64,000 nucleotides of DNA, taken from contig NZ_JBEYYO010000008.1 of the NCBI RefSeq assembly GCF_040645615.1, forward strand, positions 62,001 to 126,000, given 5' to 3'. Position 1 is the stretch's first letter. Every line of letters begins with the position of its first letter. Position numbers and translations under genes: made by a program. This stretch comes from Glycomyces sp040645615. GTDB lineage: Bacteria; Actinomycetota; Actinomycetes; Mycobacteriales; Micromonosporaceae. The notes below the pieces were generated by a model, which saw only the letters and a program-made list of their open reading frames with translations, ran no database searches and was not told the origin of the DNA. Shown in pieces: positions 1 to 8,898 of the stretch.

Positions 1-494
1 ATCGAATAGGCCGTGCCGACGTTCGCCTGGAGCGTCGAGATCTCCGAATCGGACAGGTCGAGCCGCCCGATCGCGTCGGTCGCGGTACCGACCGCCGCCG
101 ACTCGGTCGCGCCGCCTGCCAAGAGCCCCGCGGCCGTGCCGACGTCGAGGTTCATGATGAGCACCGCCGCGGCGGTGATCGCCAGGACCGAGACCACCTC
201 GACGCCGGTGAACGTGGCGTACCGCAGGCTCTTGCGGTTCAGGCTCGCCACGAACGTGGGGCCCGAGACGTAGCCGAGCGTGAAGATGAACAGCGCGAAC
301 GCGATGTTCTTGACCTGGTCGTTGAGGTCGATGTCGGCGAACATGCCGATGAAGATCGCCACCACCAGCGTCCCGGCCACGCCGCCGAGCGAGATCTTCC
401 AGACCCGGATCTTGCCTACCGCGAAGCCGATCGCCAGGCACGCGAACAGCGCGATCTCCGGCGTCGACTCCAGAATGGACTTCATCCAGTCCAT
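1..494 (-). CDS. aspT: AspT-family aspartate:alanine antiporter, N-terminal part (runs off left edge)
   Basis: Only the first 164 codons are in the window. The start is the ATG at 494, preceded by a GGAGGG-like ribosome site. The visible protein is a run of hydrophobic helices with the glycine-rich membrane pattern (LLAGGATESAAVG) that also occurs in the paralogue at 2176-3906 (LLAGGLTQSAVIG), so it belongs to the AspT/YidE exchanger fold. It lies 30 bp downstream of the aspartate decarboxylase and is probably the third gene of that operon. AspT exchangers swap aspartate for alanine at the inner membrane; the substrate here is inferred from context. The TrkA_C domains expected in the middle of the protein would lie beyond the window. 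Confidence 0.85.
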   Translation of the reverse strand, partial: MDWMKSILESTPEIALFACLAIGFAVGKIRVWKISLGGVAGTLVVAIFIGMFADIDLNDQVKNIAFALFIFTLGYVSGPTFVASLNRKSLRYATFTGVEVVSVLAITAAAVLIMNLDVGTAAGLLAGGATESAAVGTATDAIGRLDLSDSEISTLQANVGTAYS

Positions 495-524
495 GCCCTC
501 CCCCTCTCCACGCTCGACACTCGG

Positions 525-2144
525 TTATCGACGCTGCTTCTGGAACGCGGCGTGGTACTCCTCGCCGATCCGCTTGAGCGCGGCCCCGATCTCCTTGTAG
601 GAGTCCATGCGCAGGTTCGCGAGGCTGACGCGTACCGACCACTCGGGCCCGTCGAAGCCGCCGCCGTTGAGCAGCACCACCGAGGCCTCCTGGGCGAGCC
701 GGAAGATCGGGTCGACCGGCTCGAAGTTGGCCTGCATCCAGTCGGCGAACTCGCTGCCCCAGTTGCGTTCGGCCCAGCTGAGCAGGTCGAGCTCCACGTA
801 GTAGTTCGCGGCCTCGGGGTCTTCGGGAATCGGCACTTCGAGGCCTTCGACGAGGGCCTTGAGGCGGCGGGCGATGATCGCCTGGCAGTCGCGCTTGTAA
901 GCGCCCTCGGTGTCGGTGAGCGTGTGGAGGGCGAAGAACGCCATCTGGACCTGCTGCGGCGTCGACAGTCCCGCGGTGTGGTTGAGCGCCACCTCGCGCG
1001 AGTCGGCCACGAGCCGGTCGATGAACTTGAGCTTCTCGGGCTCCAACGTGATCGAGCCGTAGCGTTCCCGGAGGTCGGCGGTGCGGGCCTCGTCGAGGCC
1101 GGCGATGCGGCGGTCGAACACGTTGTCGCGGGCCACCGCGATCACGCCGAGACGCCAACCGGTGCAGCCGAAGTACTTCGAGAACGAGTAGACGCCGATC
1201 GTGTTCGAGGCCTGGCTCGACATGAGCGAGGTGAACCCTTCGGTGAAGGTGCCGTACACGTCGTCGGTGATGATCACCAGGCCCGGGTTGTCCTCGGCCA
1301 CGATCGAGCGGATGCGCTCCAAAGTGGCCTCGGCGAGCTTGACCGAAGGCGGGTTCGAGGGGTTGACCAGGAACAAGGCCTTGATAGAGGGGTCCTTGAG
1401 CTTGTCGATCTCGGCGTCGGGGTACTGCCAGGTGTGGACGCCGGCCTCGGTGGTCTTGGAGGCCTGGAGCTCCACGATGTCGAAGTCGTAGCGGTCCAGG
1501 CGCGGGATCTCCAGGTAGGGCGTGAAGATCGGGACCATGATCGCGATCCGGTCGCCCTGGTCGAGCAGGCCGTTGATCTGGGCCGAGTCGAAGAGGTAGC
1601 ACATCGCGGCGGTGCCGCCCTCGACGGCGAACAGGTCCCAGCCGCCCTCGGGCGCGCCGCCCATCTCCGCGTCCAGGTAGTCGTGCACGACCTTCTCGAC
1701 GTGGACGAGCATCCGGTCGGGCACCGGGTAGTGGTCGCCGATCACCGCGTCGGCCAACTCCCCCACCCACACGTCGGGCTCGAAGCCGCGCTTCTCCACC
1801 CCGTAGGCCACATAGGACGCCAGCGCGTCGGCTCCGGGAGCGGAGGCGTTGGCCTTGAGGTAGTCGTCGAGGCGCTGGGCGATGCCCTCGCTCTGGGGCA
1901 TGCCGCCGAGGCCTGTGAACTCGTCCCAGTCGCGGCGGGTCTCGGTGACCGCGAACTGTCCGAACAGGAAAAACGCCTCGCGCGGGGCCGTGGCGGTCCA
2001 GTTGGGGTTGCCGCGCCCGGCGTTGACCATGGCGATGGCGTTGGCTCGCTCGTTGTCGCCGGCGAGTTCGATGAGGCGGTTCTTGAGTTCGAAGGGGCTG
2101 AGTCCTTCGAGGCGGCGTTCCTCGTCGCGTTCGACCTTGGTCAT
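525..2144 (-). CDS. aspD: Aspartate 4-decarboxylase (bifunctional aspartate aminotransferase/beta-decarboxylase)
   Basis: A 539-residue fold-type I PLP enzyme of the length usual for AspD, longer than ordinary aspartate aminotransferases. The PLP lysine is Lys323 in SFSKYFGCTGWRLG, and the upstream NPSNPPSVKL and ITDDVYGTF segments match the aminotransferase core. The enzyme converts L-aspartate to L-alanine plus CO2, consuming a cytoplasmic proton. With an electrogenic aspartate:alanine exchanger this generates proton-motive force. It sits between two exchanger genes, 31 bp after one and 30 bp before the other, in a clear operon. The start ATG at 2144 follows a GGAAAGGACC ribosome site. Confidence 0.93.
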   Translation of the reverse strand: MTKVERDEERRLEGLSPFELKNRLIELAGDNERANAIAMVNAGRGNPNWTATAPREAFFLFGQFAVTETRRDWDEFTGLGGMPQSEGIAQRLDDYLKANASAPGADALASYVAYGVEKRGFEPDVWVGELADAVIGDHYPVPDRMLVHVEKVVHDYLDAEMGGAPEGGWDLFAVEGGTAAMCYLFDSAQINGLLDQGDRIAIMVPIFTPYLEIPRLDRYDFDIVELQASKTTEAGVHTWQYPDAEIDKLKDPSIKALFLVNPSNPPSVKLAEATLERIRSIVAEDNPGLVIITDDVYGTFTEGFTSLMSSQASNTIGVYSFSKYFGCTGWRLGVIAVARDNVFDRRIAGLDEARTADLRERYGSITLEPEKLKFIDRLVADSREVALNHTAGLSTPQQVQMAFFALHTLTDTEGAYKRDCQAIIARRLKALVEGLEVPIPEDPEAANYYVELDLLSWAERNWGSEFADWMQANFEPVDPIFRLAQEASVVLLNGGGFDGPEWSVRVSLANLRMDSYKEIGAALKRIGEEYHAAFQKQRR

Positions 2145-2175
2145 GGCTGGTCCTTTCGGGAATGCAGGTTGCGGT

Positions 2176-3906
2176 TCAGGCGAGTACGGCCACGATGACC
2201 GCGCCCCAGATGGTGAGCAGGACGTTGCCGATGGCGTACGGGATCGTGTAGCCGAGGACGGGAACCTGGCTCTTGGCGCTGTCGGTGATGGCGCCGATGG
2301 ACGCGGTGGTGGTGTTCGCGCCCGCGACGATGCCGAGGTTGACCGGGACGGGGATCTTGAAGATCCATTTGCCGAGGTACATGGTCAACAGCATCGGCAG
2401 GAGCGTGACCACGAGTCCGGCGAAGACGAGGCTGAGGCCTTCGGACTTGACGCCGGAGACGAAGTCGGGGCCGGCCATGATGCCGACGATGCCCACGAAC
2501 ATGCACAGGCCGCCGGTGGAGAGCATCCAGTTGGCGGCGGGCGGGAACTGGCCGAAGGTCGGCGACTTGGCGCGCAGCCAGCCGAAGACCAGGCCCATGA
2601 TGAGCGCGCCGCCCGAGGTGGTGAGGCCGATGTCGGCTCCGGCGACGGCGATGGTGGGGACGCCGATGAGAGCGCCGAGGACGATGCCCATACCGACGTA
2701 GCTCATGTCGGTGGCGTCCGAGGCGCGATTGGGGTAGCCGAGGTCGCCGACGACGGCTTCGACCTCCTCTTTGCCGCCTTGGACGGTGATCTCGTCGCCG
2801 CGGTGGATGACAGTCTCATCGCTCCAGGGGATCTCCTGGCCGCCTCGGACCACTTTGGTCACGAACAGGCGGGGCGCGTGCTCGGCGAACGCGGGGCCGA
2901 TCTTCGCTCCGGCGAGCTCCTTCTTGGTGATGACGATGGCGAGCGTTTCGACCTGGTAGTCGAGGAGCTGCTCGTCGTCGACCTCTTCGGCCCAGCGGTC
3001 GACGTCGAGGGCCACGAGGTCGGGCCTGCGGGCGGCGAGGGTGACGAGGTCGCCTCGCTGGAGCACAGTGGCGGGTTCGACCGGTTCGACGCGGCCACCT
3101 CGGCGCAGGTCGTGGAACATGACGCGGTGTCCGGCGGCGAGGGCGCGGGCTTCGAGGTCGGCCACGCTCGCGCCGATGATGGCGGTGCCTTCGGTGCCGG
3201 GGCGATCGCCGGTGACGCGGTAGACGCGGCGCACGACCGAGTAGTAGGCGGGGGCGATGCCGGGTTCTTTGGCCACGCCGAGGCGCTTCTCCATCTCGTG
3301 GGCGTCGGCGGCGAGGTCTTTGGAGCCGAGCATGCGGGGGGCGATGGTGGACAGGAAGAACGCGGCGGCGGCGGTGCCGAACAGGTAGCAGACGGCGTAG
3401 CCGACGGCCACTTGGGATTCCATCTCCTTGATCTCGGCGTCGCTGAGACCGGGGAGGGCGCTGATGGCCGAGTCGGCCACGCCGATGACGGCGGACTGGG
3501 TGAGGCCGCCGGCGAGGAGCCCCGCGCCCCAGCCGGGGCCGTAGCCGAGGAGCTTGGCCAGGACGATGACCACGCCGAGTCCGAAGAGGCAGTTGATGAC
3601 CGCGAGGATCACTTGCTTGACGCCGTCGCCGCGCAGTCCGGCGAAGAACTGGGGGCCGACGTTGTAGCCGAGCGCGAACAGGAACGCGACGAAGGCTACG
3701 GTCTTGACGAGGTCGGGAATGTCGACGTCTTTGAAGAGGATGCCGACCAGGACGCCCGCGAGGAGCGTGCCGGTGACGGGCCCGAGGACGATGCCCTTGA
3801 TCTTGAGTTTGCCGATGAAGAAACCGAGGCCGAGTGCGAGGAAGATGGCTATCTCGGGGTGCGCGACCAGCGATTCAGTCAGCCAATGCCACACCGCGAC
3901 CCCCAT
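2176..3906 (-). CDS. aspT: AspT-type aspartate:alanine antiporter with two TrkA_C domains
   Basis: 576 residues. Roughly residues 10-190 are membrane helices, 200-370 hold two cytoplasmic TrkA_C (RCK_C) modules (for example GDLVTLAARRPD and GDEITVQGGKEE), and 385-576 are a second helix bundle with the FGWLRAKSP and MYLGKWIFKIPVP loops. This is the standard AspT/YidE architecture. It is the promoter-proximal gene of the aspT-aspD-aspT set and begins next to a 223-bp intergenic region shared with the divergent peptide transporter. The paralogue at the window edge shares the fold but is clearly diverged, so the two could differ in substrate or act together. Substrate assignment is by family and linkage. 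Confidence 0.9.
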   Translation of the reverse strand: MGVAVWHWLTESLVAHPEIAIFLALGLGFFIGKLKIKGIVLGPVTGTLLAGVLVGILFKDVDIPDLVKTVAFVAFLFALGYNVGPQFFAGLRGDGVKQVILAVINCLFGLGVVIVLAKLLGYGPGWGAGLLAGGLTQSAVIGVADSAISALPGLSDAEIKEMESQVAVGYAVCYLFGTAAAAFFLSTIAPRMLGSKDLAADAHEMEKRLGVAKEPGIAPAYYSVVRRVYRVTGDRPGTEGTAIIGASVADLEARALAAGHRVMFHDLRRGGRVEPVEPATVLQRGDLVTLAARRPDLVALDVDRWAEEVDDEQLLDYQVETLAIVITKKELAGAKIGPAFAEHAPRLFVTKVVRGGQEIPWSDETVIHRGDEITVQGGKEEVEAVVGDLGYPNRASDATDMSYVGMGIVLGALIGVPTIAVAGADIGLTTSGGALIMGLVFGWLRAKSPTFGQFPPAANWMLSTGGLCMFVGIVGIMAGPDFVSGVKSEGLSLVFAGLVVTLLPMLLTMYLGKWIFKIPVPVNLGIVAGANTTTASIGAITDSAKSQVPVLGYTIPYAIGNVLLTIWGAVIVAVLA

Positions 3907-3993
3907 GTCACCGTCAGTAGTGGATTGAATCTAGCCGAATCGGCCGAATTGCTCATCGGGTTCGGGAGTTCGGGGCGTTCGCATATTGCGGCA

Positions 3994-4009
3994 ATGAAAA
4001 CTTTCTTCA
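3994..4009. promoter_or_regulatory. Candidate operator (ATGAAA-type motif) upstream of the peptide-salvage operon
   Basis: The 223 bp between aspT and the peptide-binding protein (3907-4129) hold no gene. Near the middle is ATGAAAACTTTCTTCA, an imperfect inverted repeat (TGAA...TTCA). A close relative, ATGAAAGTTTCTG, occurs at 15061 upstream of nagZ, the other transcription unit of the same salvage block. The shared motif suggests common control, perhaps by a regulator outside the window. This is pattern matching only. Confidence 0.3.
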
Positions 4010-4129
4010 CATCGTTGACAACTCAAGAAGTGTTCCGTCATTCTGTTCGGTACATCGAGGACCGGCGGCGCGCTCGCGAGCCGCACGCGCGCCTCAGGCC
4101 CGGAACCGAATGCGAGGAACCAGCACCCC

Positions 4130-5944
4130 ATGAATCCCCATGCCCTGATGCGGCGGTGCCTGTCCGCCGCGGCCGCGCTGATGCTGTCGGCGGGCGCGCT
4201 CGCCGTCACCGCGCCCGCCGCCGCGCAAGCGGACGACGACAAGAACACGCTGTTGATCGCCACCGACCAGGAGGTCGACACCTTCAACCCGTTCAAGCGG
4301 CGGTTCGTGATCACCTACAACACCAGCATCATGACGTACGAGACGCTCGTGCGCATGGGCACCGACTACGAGCCCGTGCCCGGACTCGCGACCGAGTGGG
4401 TCGAGTCGGCCGACGGCCTGGAGTGGACCTTCACGATCCGCGAGGGCGCCAAATGGTCCGACGGCGAGCCGCTGACGGCCCAGGACGTGGCCTACACCTA
4501 CAACCTGATGATCGAGAACGAGGACATCAGGACCTGGAACATCGACTTCGCGGGGAACCTGGTCAGCGCCGTGGCCCCCGACGACACCACGTTCGTGCTC
4601 ACCCTGGCGGCGCCGGCCCCGGCAGAGGTGCTCACCCGCGAGGTGTTCATCGTCCCCGAGCACATCTGGTCGGAGTACCCCGACCCTTCGGCCGACGACG
4701 CGAACCAGCCGCCGCTGGTCGGCTCCGGGCCGTTCCAGGTCACCGAGTACCAGACCGACGAGTTCGTGCGCCTCGCGGCCAATGAGGGCTACTGGGACGG
4801 CGCCCCGGGCTTCGACGAGATCGTCTACGACTACTACTCCGAGGCCGACGCGGCCGTGGCCGCGCTCGAAGCGGGCGAAGTGGACGTCGTCTCCGGGCTC
4901 AACCCGGCCCAGATGGACGCCCTGGAGAAGCAGGACCACGTCACCGTCAACGACGCGCAAGGACGCCGGTACGTGTCCCTGACGCTCAACCACGGGACCG
5001 TCACGCAAGACGGCACCGAGTTCGGCGACGGGCACCCCGCGCTCAAGGACCCGGTGGTGCGCAACGCGCTCCACACCGCGATCGACAAGCAGGCCCTGGT
5101 GGACACCGTCCTCGACGGCAGCGGCACCCCGGCGACCTCGCTGATCCCCTCGATCTTCGCGCAGTACCACTGGGACGGCGGCGACCAGCTCGTCCAGTTC
5201 GACATCGACGAGGCCAACCGGATGCTCGACGAGGCCGGCTACGAGCGCGGCGACGACGGGATCCGGACCATGCCCGGCGGCGGCGACAAGCTGAGCTTCC
5301 GGTTCTACCACCACGCCGACAACATCGCGTACGCCACGATCGTGCAGTTCGTGACCGAGTGGTGGACCGAACTGGGCATCGAGGTCACGCCCGAGCCGAT
5401 CGAGCAGGGCACGCTCAACGACCTGGCCTACCTCGGCGAGTTCGACATCGCCTTCTCCGGCTGGGGCGTGGGCCCCAACCCGACCGAGCAGCTCGGCATG
5501 CACACGTGCGCGGTGCTCCCGACCCTCACCGACGGCTCCGAGCGCAGCAGCGAGAACTCGTACTGCAACACCGAGTACGACGCGCTCCACGAGCAGCAGA
5601 AGGTCGAGTCCGACCCCGACGCTCGCGCCGAACTGGTCAAGCGGCAGCAGGAGCTGCTGTACACCGAAGCGCCGGTGATCTGGCTGTACTACCAGAACAC
5701 CACCGAGGCGTACAACCACGACAAGATCGGCGGCATGCAGACGCAGCCGAGCGAGGGCGGCATGATCACCGGCCAGCAGGGCTACGCGTGGGCGTACGTC
5801 TCCGCGCAGCCGCAGGCCGCAGGCGACGACGGCGGCGCCCCGATGTGGGTGTGGATCGCGGTCGGCGCGGCCGTGGTGGTCGTGGCCGCCGCTGCGGCAT
5901 GGTTCGTGCTCCAGCGCAGGAAGACTGCGGACGAGCGCGAATGA
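4130..5944 (+). CDS. Peptide ABC transporter substrate-binding protein with C-terminal membrane anchor
   Basis: 604 residues of the family 5 (DppA/OppA) extracellular solute-binding fold. It has an N-terminal signal peptide (about residues 1-35, cut near AAAQA), the core GLATEWVESADG and IREGAKWSDGEPL segments typical of the family, and a body to about residue 560. No lipobox cysteine follows the signal. Instead the protein ends in a hydrophobic helix (about 572-594) followed by RRKTADERE, so it appears tethered by its C-terminus. It is first in a run of overlapping genes for dipeptide or oligopeptide import and peptidases, so di-, oligo- or muropeptides are the likely ligands. The gene overlaps the permease start by ATGA. 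Confidence 0.92.
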   Translation: MNPHALMRRCLSAAAALMLSAGALAVTAPAAAQADDDKNTLLIATDQEVDTFNPFKRRFVITYNTSIMTYETLVRMGTDYEPVPGLATEWVESADGLEWTFTIREGAKWSDGEPLTAQDVAYTYNLMIENEDIRTWNIDFAGNLVSAVAPDDTTFVLTLAAPAPAEVLTREVFIVPEHIWSEYPDPSADDANQPPLVGSGPFQVTEYQTDEFVRLAANEGYWDGAPGFDEIVYDYYSEADAAVAALEAGEVDVVSGLNPAQMDALEKQDHVTVNDAQGRRYVSLTLNHGTVTQDGTEFGDGHPALKDPVVRNALHTAIDKQALVDTVLDGSGTPATSLIPSIFAQYHWDGGDQLVQFDIDEANRMLDEAGYERGDDGIRTMPGGGDKLSFRFYHHADNIAYATIVQFVTEWWTELGIEVTPEPIEQGTLNDLAYLGEFDIAFSGWGVGPNPTEQLGMHTCAVLPTLTDGSERSSENSYCNTEYDALHEQQKVESDPDARAELVKRQQELLYTEAPVIWLYYQNTTEAYNHDKIGGMQTQPSEGGMITGQQGYAWAYVSAQPQAAGDDGGAPMWVWIAVGAAVVVVAAAAAWFVLQRRKTADERE

Positions 5945-7008
5945 CCGAAGGCTCGCCCGCCGCGGACGGGGTCCCGATCGGGGCCTCGTCCGCGGGGCGC
6001 GCCGCGATGCGCGCCCCCGAGAAACGGATCTCCTCCGGCTTCGGCCGGTACCTGGCCAAGCACGTCGGCGGCGCCGCCGTGTCGCTGCTCTTGGTGCTGT
6101 TCTCCTCGTTCTTCATCTTCCGGCTCATCGCCGGGGACCCGATCGACCAGCTCACCCGCGAGCGGCCCGTCTCGCCCGAGGAGCGCGCCGCGATGCGCGC
6201 CGAACTCGGCCTCGACCAGCCCATGTGGCAGCAGTTCTGGGACTACATCACCGGGACGCTCACCGGCGACCTCGGCGAGTCGTTCCAATACCGCCGGCCG
6301 ATCTTCGAACTCATCGTCGAACGGCTCCCGGCCACGCTCCTGCTCTCGGGCACCGGCATGGTCCTGGCGGTCGTGCTCGGCTTCTGGATCGGCACGCGCG
6401 CCGGATGGAAGCAGGGCAGCCGCTTCGACAAGGGCCAGGTCGCGACCGGGCTGCTCCTGTACTCGGCGCCCACGTTCTGGCTCGGCATGATCGTGATCCT
6501 GGTGTTCGCCAGGTACCTGGGGCTGTTCCCGGTCAACGGGATGCGCTCGCCGAGCACGCCGCCGGACTTCTGGTCCCAAGCGGTCGACATCGGACACCAC
6601 CTCGTGCTGCCGGTCCTGACATATACGGCCGTGGTCTACGCGGGGTACCTCATGATCATGCGCTCGTCCCTGCTGGACGAGATCGGGAGCGACTACCTGA
6701 CCACGGCGCGAGCCAAGGGGCTGCGCGACGACGAGGTGCGGCGCAGGCACGCCGTCCCCAACGCGCTGCTGCCCACGGTGACCCTGGTGTTCCTGGCCCT
6801 CGGCGGGGTCGTCAACGGCTCCATCGTGACCGAGACGGTCTTCTCCTGGCCCGGGCTCGGCAGCCTGTTCGTCCAGTCGATCTTCTACCCGGACCGGCCC
6901 GTGCTCCAGGCCCTGTTCGTGCTCTTCTCCGCCTCGACCATCCTCGCGGTGCTGTGCGCGGAGATCCTCTACTGGTTCATCGACCCGCGAATTAGAAGGT
7001 CCGGCTGA
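5941..7008 (+). CDS. Dipeptide/oligopeptide ABC transporter permease (DppB type)
   Basis: 355 residues starting at the ATG that overlaps the binding-protein stop. After a cytoplasmic tail the first helix (about 45-65) carries LLVLFSSFFIFRLIAGDP, a DppB/OppB signature, followed by five further helices. The coupling loop has the binding-protein-dependent permease pattern DYLTTARAKGLRDDEVRRRHAVPNALLP. It forms the inner-membrane channel with the product at 7013 and is driven by the two ATPases that follow. Reading frames extending upstream of 5941 are shadows of the binding protein. Confidence 0.93.
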   Translation: MTEGSPAADGVPIGASSAGRAAMRAPEKRISSGFGRYLAKHVGGAAVSLLLVLFSSFFIFRLIAGDPIDQLTRERPVSPEERAAMRAELGLDQPMWQQFWDYITGTLTGDLGESFQYRRPIFELIVERLPATLLLSGTGMVLAVVLGFWIGTRAGWKQGSRFDKGQVATGLLLYSAPTFWLGMIVILVFARYLGLFPVNGMRSPSTPPDFWSQAVDIGHHLVLPVLTYTAVVYAGYLMIMRSSLLDEIGSDYLTTARAKGLRDDEVRRRHAVPNALLPTVTLVFLALGGVVNGSIVTETVFSWPGLGSLFVQSIFYPDRPVLQALFVLFSASTILAVLCAEILYWFIDPRIRRSG

Positions 7009-7012
7009 GACC

Positions 7013-7924
7013 ATGACGACCACGACGGCGGTCTCCCCGCGCGCCCTGCGATGGGCGCGGCGGCGGCAGTCCTTCACGCGTTCTTGGAACGCCTACCGCA
7101 GCCAGAGGACCGGCATGATCGGCCTGGTGCTCCTCGGGATCATCGTGATCCTCGCGCTCAGCGCCCCGATCCTGATCGACGAGTCGGCGCTCTCGGTCAC
7201 CCAGGCCACCGGCGAGCGCATGGCCCCGCCCTCGGCCGGGTACCCGCTCGGCACCGACGAGGTGGGCCGCTCGATCCTGGCCCTGACGCTGTGGGGCGCG
7301 CGCCTGTCGCTCCTCATCGGACTTACGGCCACGGTCGTGGCGATCGTGGTCGGCACCACCGTCGGGGTGACCGCCGGGCACGTCGGGGGCTGGTACGGGT
7401 GGGTCGCGCTGCGCATCTCCGACTGGTTCATGGTGCTGCCGAGCCTGGTGGTGGCGATCGCGCTGCTGGCGGTGCTGGGGCGCAGCATGTCCACCACGAT
7501 CCTGGTGATCGCGATGGTGTCCTGGTCGGGCACCACGCGTCTGGTGCGGGCCCAGACGCTCACGGTGCAGTCGCGGCCGTACTTGGAGCGCGCCAAGGCG
7601 CTCGGGGCCGGGCACTGGCACCAGATGACCAAGCACATCCTCCCGAACGTGCTGCCGCTCGTGCTCGCCTCGGCGACGCTGCTGGTGCCCTCGGCGATCC
7701 TCATGGAGTCCTCCCTGGCGTGGCTGGGGCTGGGCGACCCGAACGTGGTCTCGTGGGGTTCGATCCTCAACCGGGCGTCGAGCAACGGCGCGGTCTCGGC
7801 GCACGCGTGGTGGTACCTGCTGCCGCCGGGCCTGGCGATCCTGGTCGTGGTGCTGGCGTTCATGATGTGCGGGCGGGCGCTCGAAGCCGTGTTCAACCCC
7901 AGACTGCGAGGTGAGCGGGGATGA
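7013..7924 (+). CDS. Dipeptide/oligopeptide ABC transporter permease (DppC type)
   Basis: 303 residues. The N-terminal part (WNAYRSQRTGMIGLVLLGI, one helix) is the usual DppC/OppC start. It is followed by the periplasmic stretch with PLGTDEVGRSIL and the permease domain with the loop YLERAKALGAGHWHQMTKHILPN. It pairs with the preceding DppB-type permease. The gene begins 4 bp after that gene and its stop overlaps the start of the first ATPase, so the transporter genes are translationally linked. Confidence 0.93.
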   Translation: MTTTTAVSPRALRWARRRQSFTRSWNAYRSQRTGMIGLVLLGIIVILALSAPILIDESALSVTQATGERMAPPSAGYPLGTDEVGRSILALTLWGARLSLLIGLTATVVAIVVGTTVGVTAGHVGGWYGWVALRISDWFMVLPSLVVAIALLAVLGRSMSTTILVIAMVSWSGTTRLVRAQTLTVQSRPYLERAKALGAGHWHQMTKHILPNVLPLVLASATLLVPSAILMESSLAWLGLGDPNVVSWGSILNRASSNGAVSAHAWWYLLPPGLAILVVVLAFMMCGRALEAVFNPRLRGERG

Positions 7925-8898
7925 CGCTCCTGGAGTTCAAGGACCTGAGCGTGACCTACCGCGGCTCGCGCGGGCGCATTCCGGCCGTGCGCGGCGTGGA
8001 CTTGAAAGTGGAGGCCGGGCGCACGCTCGGCATCGCGGGCGAGTCGGGGTGCGGGAAGTCGACGCTGGCGATGGCGGTGCTGCGGCTGCTGCCCAAGACC
8101 GCCGAGGTCACCGGCACGATCCTGCTCGACGGCGAGGACCTGCTGGAGATGGGCTGGGGGCGGCTGCGGGCGGTGCGCTGGACCGGCGCCTCGATCGTGT
8201 TCCAGGGCGCGATGCACTCGCTGAACGCGGTGCAGCGCATCGGCAGGCAGGTGGCCGAGCCGATCCTCGTCCACGAGGACGTCACGCCCGCAGAAGCCGG
8301 AAAGCGGGCCGAGGCGCTGTTGGAGCGGGTCGGGCTGCCGCCTTCGCGGGCGCGGAGCTTCCCGCACGAGCTCTCCGGAGGACAGCGACAGCGCGTCATG
8401 ATCGCGATGGCCCTGGCCTGCGACCCGGACGTGGTGATCGCCGACGAGGCCACCACCGCACTCGACGTCATGGTGCAGGCCCAAGTGCTGCAACTGATCT
8501 CGGGGCTGGTGACCGAGCGCGGGGTGGGGCTGATGATGATCAGCCACGACCTGTCGGTGCTGTCGTCGGTGTGCGACACGGCCGCGGTGATGTACGCGGG
8601 GCGGATCGTGGAGCAGGGTCCGGCCGCCGAGGTGTTCGCCGAAGCGCGGCACCCGTACTCGGCGGCGCTCGGCGCGGCGTTCCCGGTGATCGGCGACCCA
8701 GCCTCGCGCAAGCGGCCCGGGGGCCTGGCGGGCGACCCGCCGAACCCGGCGAAGCTGCCCGAGGGGTGTTCGTTCCGGCCGCGGTGCGCCGTGGCCGAGG
8801 AGCGGTGCGGCGAGGCCGCGCCGCAACTCTTGGAAGTGGGCGCGGGCCGCTTGAGCGCGTGCTTCGTGGCGCAGGACGGGGAATCCATTGCAGTCTGA
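7921..8898 (+). CDS. Peptide ABC transporter ATP-binding protein (DppD type)
   Basis: 325 residues with Walker A GESGCGKST (about 40-48), signature LSGGQRQRV and Walker B VVIADEATTALD. The H-loop lies in MMISHDLSVL. The C-terminal oligopeptide-transporter extension has the HPYSAAL motif and a CSFRPRC...C cysteine cluster, which in related ATPases can hold an iron-sulfur centre. It energises peptide import as a heterodimer with the next ATPase, whose start lies inside this gene's last codons. Confidence 0.93.
   Translation: MTLLEFKDLSVTYRGSRGRIPAVRGVDLKVEAGRTLGIAGESGCGKSTLAMAVLRLLPKTAEVTGTILLDGEDLLEMGWGRLRAVRWTGASIVFQGAMHSLNAVQRIGRQVAEPILVHEDVTPAEAGKRAEALLERVGLPPSRARSFPHELSGGQRQRVMIAMALACDPDVVIADEATTALDVMVQAQVLQLISGLVTERGVGLMMISHDLSVLSSVCDTAAVMYAGRIVEQGPAAEVFAEARHPYSAALGAAFPVIGDPASRKRPGGLAGDPPNPAKLPEGCSFRPRCAVAEERCGEAAPQLLEVGAGRLSACFVAQDGESIAV

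Noticed and set aside
552..2198. 548-codon plus-strand frame opposite aspD
   Set aside because: Antisense shadow; the minus frame has the full PLP enzyme signature.
1882..4785. 967-codon plus-strand open frame
   Set aside because: It is antisense to aspD/aspT and runs into the peptide-binding gene. The translation is low-complexity G/A/D/E/R, typical of a high-GC shadow frame.
4094..5719. 541-codon minus-strand frame
   Set aside because: Shadow of the peptide-binding protein; no motif and biased composition.
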